From Acidaminococcus timonensis (lineage in GTDB: Bacteria; Bacillota; Negativicutes; Acidaminococcales; Acidaminococcaceae): a DNA stretch of 64,000 nucleotides. The DNA lies in contig NZ_FNWH01000006.1 of NCBI RefSeq assembly GCF_900106585.1, forward strand, positions 682,001-746,000. The letters run 5' to 3'. A model generated the notes under the pieces. It worked only from the letters and a program-made list of their open reading frames with translations. It was not told the origin of the DNA and did not search any database. The translations under genes were made by a program, and so were the position numbers. This document shows positions 62,639-64,000 of this stretch, in pieces (position 1 is the stretch's first letter; each line of letters opens with the position of its first letter).

Positions 62639-63361
62639 ATGATCGATCTGGATTTGAAACAGGCCGCGGACAAAGCCATTGCCCTGCAGCCTCAGAAGCG
62701 GGTGCTGCCCCTTCTGTATCAGGACCAGGCGCTGTTCATCAAGCGGAAAATCTCCAACCACCGGAACGCCTTTGCCAAAAACAGTGTGGAGGCGGCGTTC
62801 TGGTGCGAGGTGTATAAAATCAGTACGGTGAACCAGTATTTTCCCCTGGCACCGGAAATCGTGCTGCTGCAGGATGAGTATTTCGTCATGAAGGCGGTGG
62901 GCAAGACCCTGCAGGGCGTGGCCAAGGAAGCACCCTGGGCGGACTGCCGGGTCAAGGCCTTTGCCCGGACGGGAGAAGCCCTGGCCCGGCTCCATCAGAT
63001 GGGGCTGCACCACGGGCGCCCGGCTCTGCGGGACATTGCCTACGACAAGGAGGAAGACAGGATCACCTTCCTGGACTGGGAAAACGAGAAACGGTTCGTT
63101 ACGGCTGATCCCCGGGCCATTGACCTGATCCTGTTCGTCCACAGCTGCTTCCGGGAGCGGTGGAAGGACCGGACGCTTTTGGACGCGGCCATGGGAGCCT
63201 ACTGCAACAGTCCCATTGGACGGGAGATGGTGCGCCAGGCCCAGAAACTGATCCGGGAGCACGGGACGGCCTTTGCCTTTTGCGAAAAGCTGCGGCGGTT
63301 CGGCTGGCGGGATGTGAACAGCCTGGACGATGCACGACGGTATATTATGGAAAGGGAATGA
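62639..63361 (+). CDS. Kinase-like protein of the LPS/InaA family
   Basis: 240 residues. ALFIKRKISNHRNAFAKNS looks like the nucleotide Lys region, EALARLHQMGLHHGRPALRDI the catalytic loop and FLDWENEKRF the DFD-like metal site. The canonical His-x-Asp of the loop is replaced (HHGRPALRD), so activity is uncertain. Such InaA/KdkA-type proteins act on lipopolysaccharide or are of unknown role. It fits an outer-membraned Negativicutes cell. Close to ptsI and trmK, 17 and 5 bp away. Confidence 0.7.
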   Translation: MIDLDLKQAADKAIALQPQKRVLPLLYQDQALFIKRKISNHRNAFAKNSVEAAFWCEVYKISTVNQYFPLAPEIVLLQDEYFVMKAVGKTLQGVAKEAPWADCRVKAFARTGEALARLHQMGLHHGRPALRDIAYDKEEDRITFLDWENEKRFVTADPRAIDLILFVHSCFRERWKDRTLLDAAMGAYCNSPIGREMVRQAQKLIREHGTAFAFCEKLRRFGWRDVNSLDDARRYIMERE

Positions 63362-63365
63362 AACC

Positions 63366-64000
63366 ATGAATTTCGGACCTCGATTGGAAGCGGTTGCGGC
63401 TCTGGTGCCACCCTGCCACAGGCTGGTGGATGTGGGGACCGACCACGCTTACCTGCCGGTGCTACTGCTGCAGCAGGGCAGGATCCAAAGCGCCATTGCC
63501 GGGGATGTGGTGCCGGGGCCCTGTGATGCTGCCCGGCATACGGTCCGGTCTTTCCACCTGGAAGACCGGATTTCTGTACGTCAGGGAAGCGGCCTGACCG
63601 TGGTCCGGCCCGGCGAGGTGGAAGCGGCCGTCATGGCCGGCATGGGGGCTGAGACCATGCTGCAGATCCTGAGAGAATCTCCGGAAATCTGGCAGCATCC
63701 CGGCTTCCGTCACCTGATCCTGCAGCCCATGAGCGACAGCGAACGACTGCGCCACTGGGCGGAGGACGCCGGCTGGGCCATCTGCAGGGAAGACCTGGTG
63801 GAAGAGGGGGGGCGGCTGTACGAGCTGCTGCACCTGACCCCTTCCCCGGGCTGGAAATACCCCGGAGGCTGCTGGGAAGTGGGGGATGATCTGGTGCGCC
63901 GGAACCATCCCCTGCTGCCCGCCCTGCTGGCGGAACGGTGTGCCAAATACCGCCATCTGCTGGAACAGATGGACAAAAGTCCCCGGGCCAGGGCCAGCGA
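63366..64000 (+). CDS. trmK: tRNA (adenine(22)-N1)-methyltransferase TrmK, truncated by window end
   Basis: 211 codons are present and no stop appears before the window end, so the C terminus is missing. NFGPRLEAVAALVPPCHRLVDVGTDHAYLPV is the SAM-binding start, AIAGDVVPGP the acidic loop, VMAGMGAETMLQIL and LILQPMSDSERLRHW the catalytic region of the TrmK family, found in Gram-positive and related bacteria. Methylates A22 in tRNA. Confidence 0.88.
   Translation, partial: MNFGPRLEAVAALVPPCHRLVDVGTDHAYLPVLLLQQGRIQSAIAGDVVPGPCDAARHTVRSFHLEDRISVRQGSGLTVVRPGEVEAAVMAGMGAETMLQILRESPEIWQHPGFRHLILQPMSDSERLRHWAEDAGWAICREDLVEEGGRLYELLHLTPSPGWKYPGGCWEVGDDLVRRNHPLLPALLAERCAKYRHLLEQMDKSPRARAS

Overview
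The window looks like a chromosomal segment of a GC-rich, anaerobic, glutamate- and amino-acid-using member of the Negativicutes, most like Acidaminococcus or a close relative. This is an inference from gene content and no database was searched. Supporting points are: Firmicutes-type control (a T-box before thrS, FolE2, TrmK, M18 and C69 peptidases) together with a lipopolysaccharide-kinase-like protein; a strictly anaerobic ribonucleotide reductase and a flavodiiron protein; a GltS glutamate carrier; and several amino-acid transporters with peptidases and deaminating enzymes. No rRNA, tRNA or CRISPR locus was seen. The only structural RNAs recognised are tmRNA (ssrA) and the thrS T-box leader.

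Layout. 0.2-9.3 kb: an MBL-fold hydrolase, an Na+/solute symporter, a secreted glucosaminidase, then trmL and a folate run (6-pyruvoyl-tetrahydropterin-synthase homologue, folE2, folP, folK). The folK frame continues into a membrane protein. A processive glycosyltransferase and a small secreted repeat protein follow. 9.4-19.2 kb: a tightly packed RNA-modification and DNA-repair operon (miaB, mutS, mutL, a methyltransferase, miaA, hfq, a Xer recombinase, htpX) ending in a strong terminator. 19.3-24.2 kb: gltS and the class III ribonucleotide reductase genes. 24.2-27.6 kb: ssrA, a complete IS3-family element that splits a terminator-like hairpin, and a LarA-type racemase. 27.7-32.4 kb: a small protein, T-box/thrS, a block of intergenic repeats and a secreted SGNH hydrolase. 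32.7-36.1 kb: a complete polar amino-acid ABC importer. 36.1-39.9 kb: an AT-richer, probably acquired island with IS200 and IS30 fragments and two coupled MATE pumps. 40-52 kb: peptidase, ArsR plus MATE pump, an AraC-controlled diaminopropionate/acyl-amino-acid operon, a flavodiiron protein and peroxide defence genes. 52-56.7 kb: an APC carrier with a 3' frameshift, M18 aminopeptidase, a 2-hydroxyacid dehydrogenase and a riboflavin ECF subunit. 56.8-64 kb: a ChbG-like deacetylase, fruK-fruA, ptsH-ptsI, a kinase-like protein and a truncated trmK.

The most unusual feature is the intergenic space rather than a single operon. Seven-base tandem repeats recur at many gene ends, and two of them sit inside a composite double-terminator element present in opposite orientations at two convergent gene junctions. 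Other hairpin-bearing repeat families occur around 15.4, 26.3, 30.3-30.6, 43.6-43.8, 48.8 and 50.3 kb. Among genes, the most noteworthy are the folate operon with a CExxHGH pterin synthase, the FolK-membrane fusion, NrdD with a fused redoxin domain, an HPr with Arg in place of regulatory Ser46, and the small seven-strand repeat protein.
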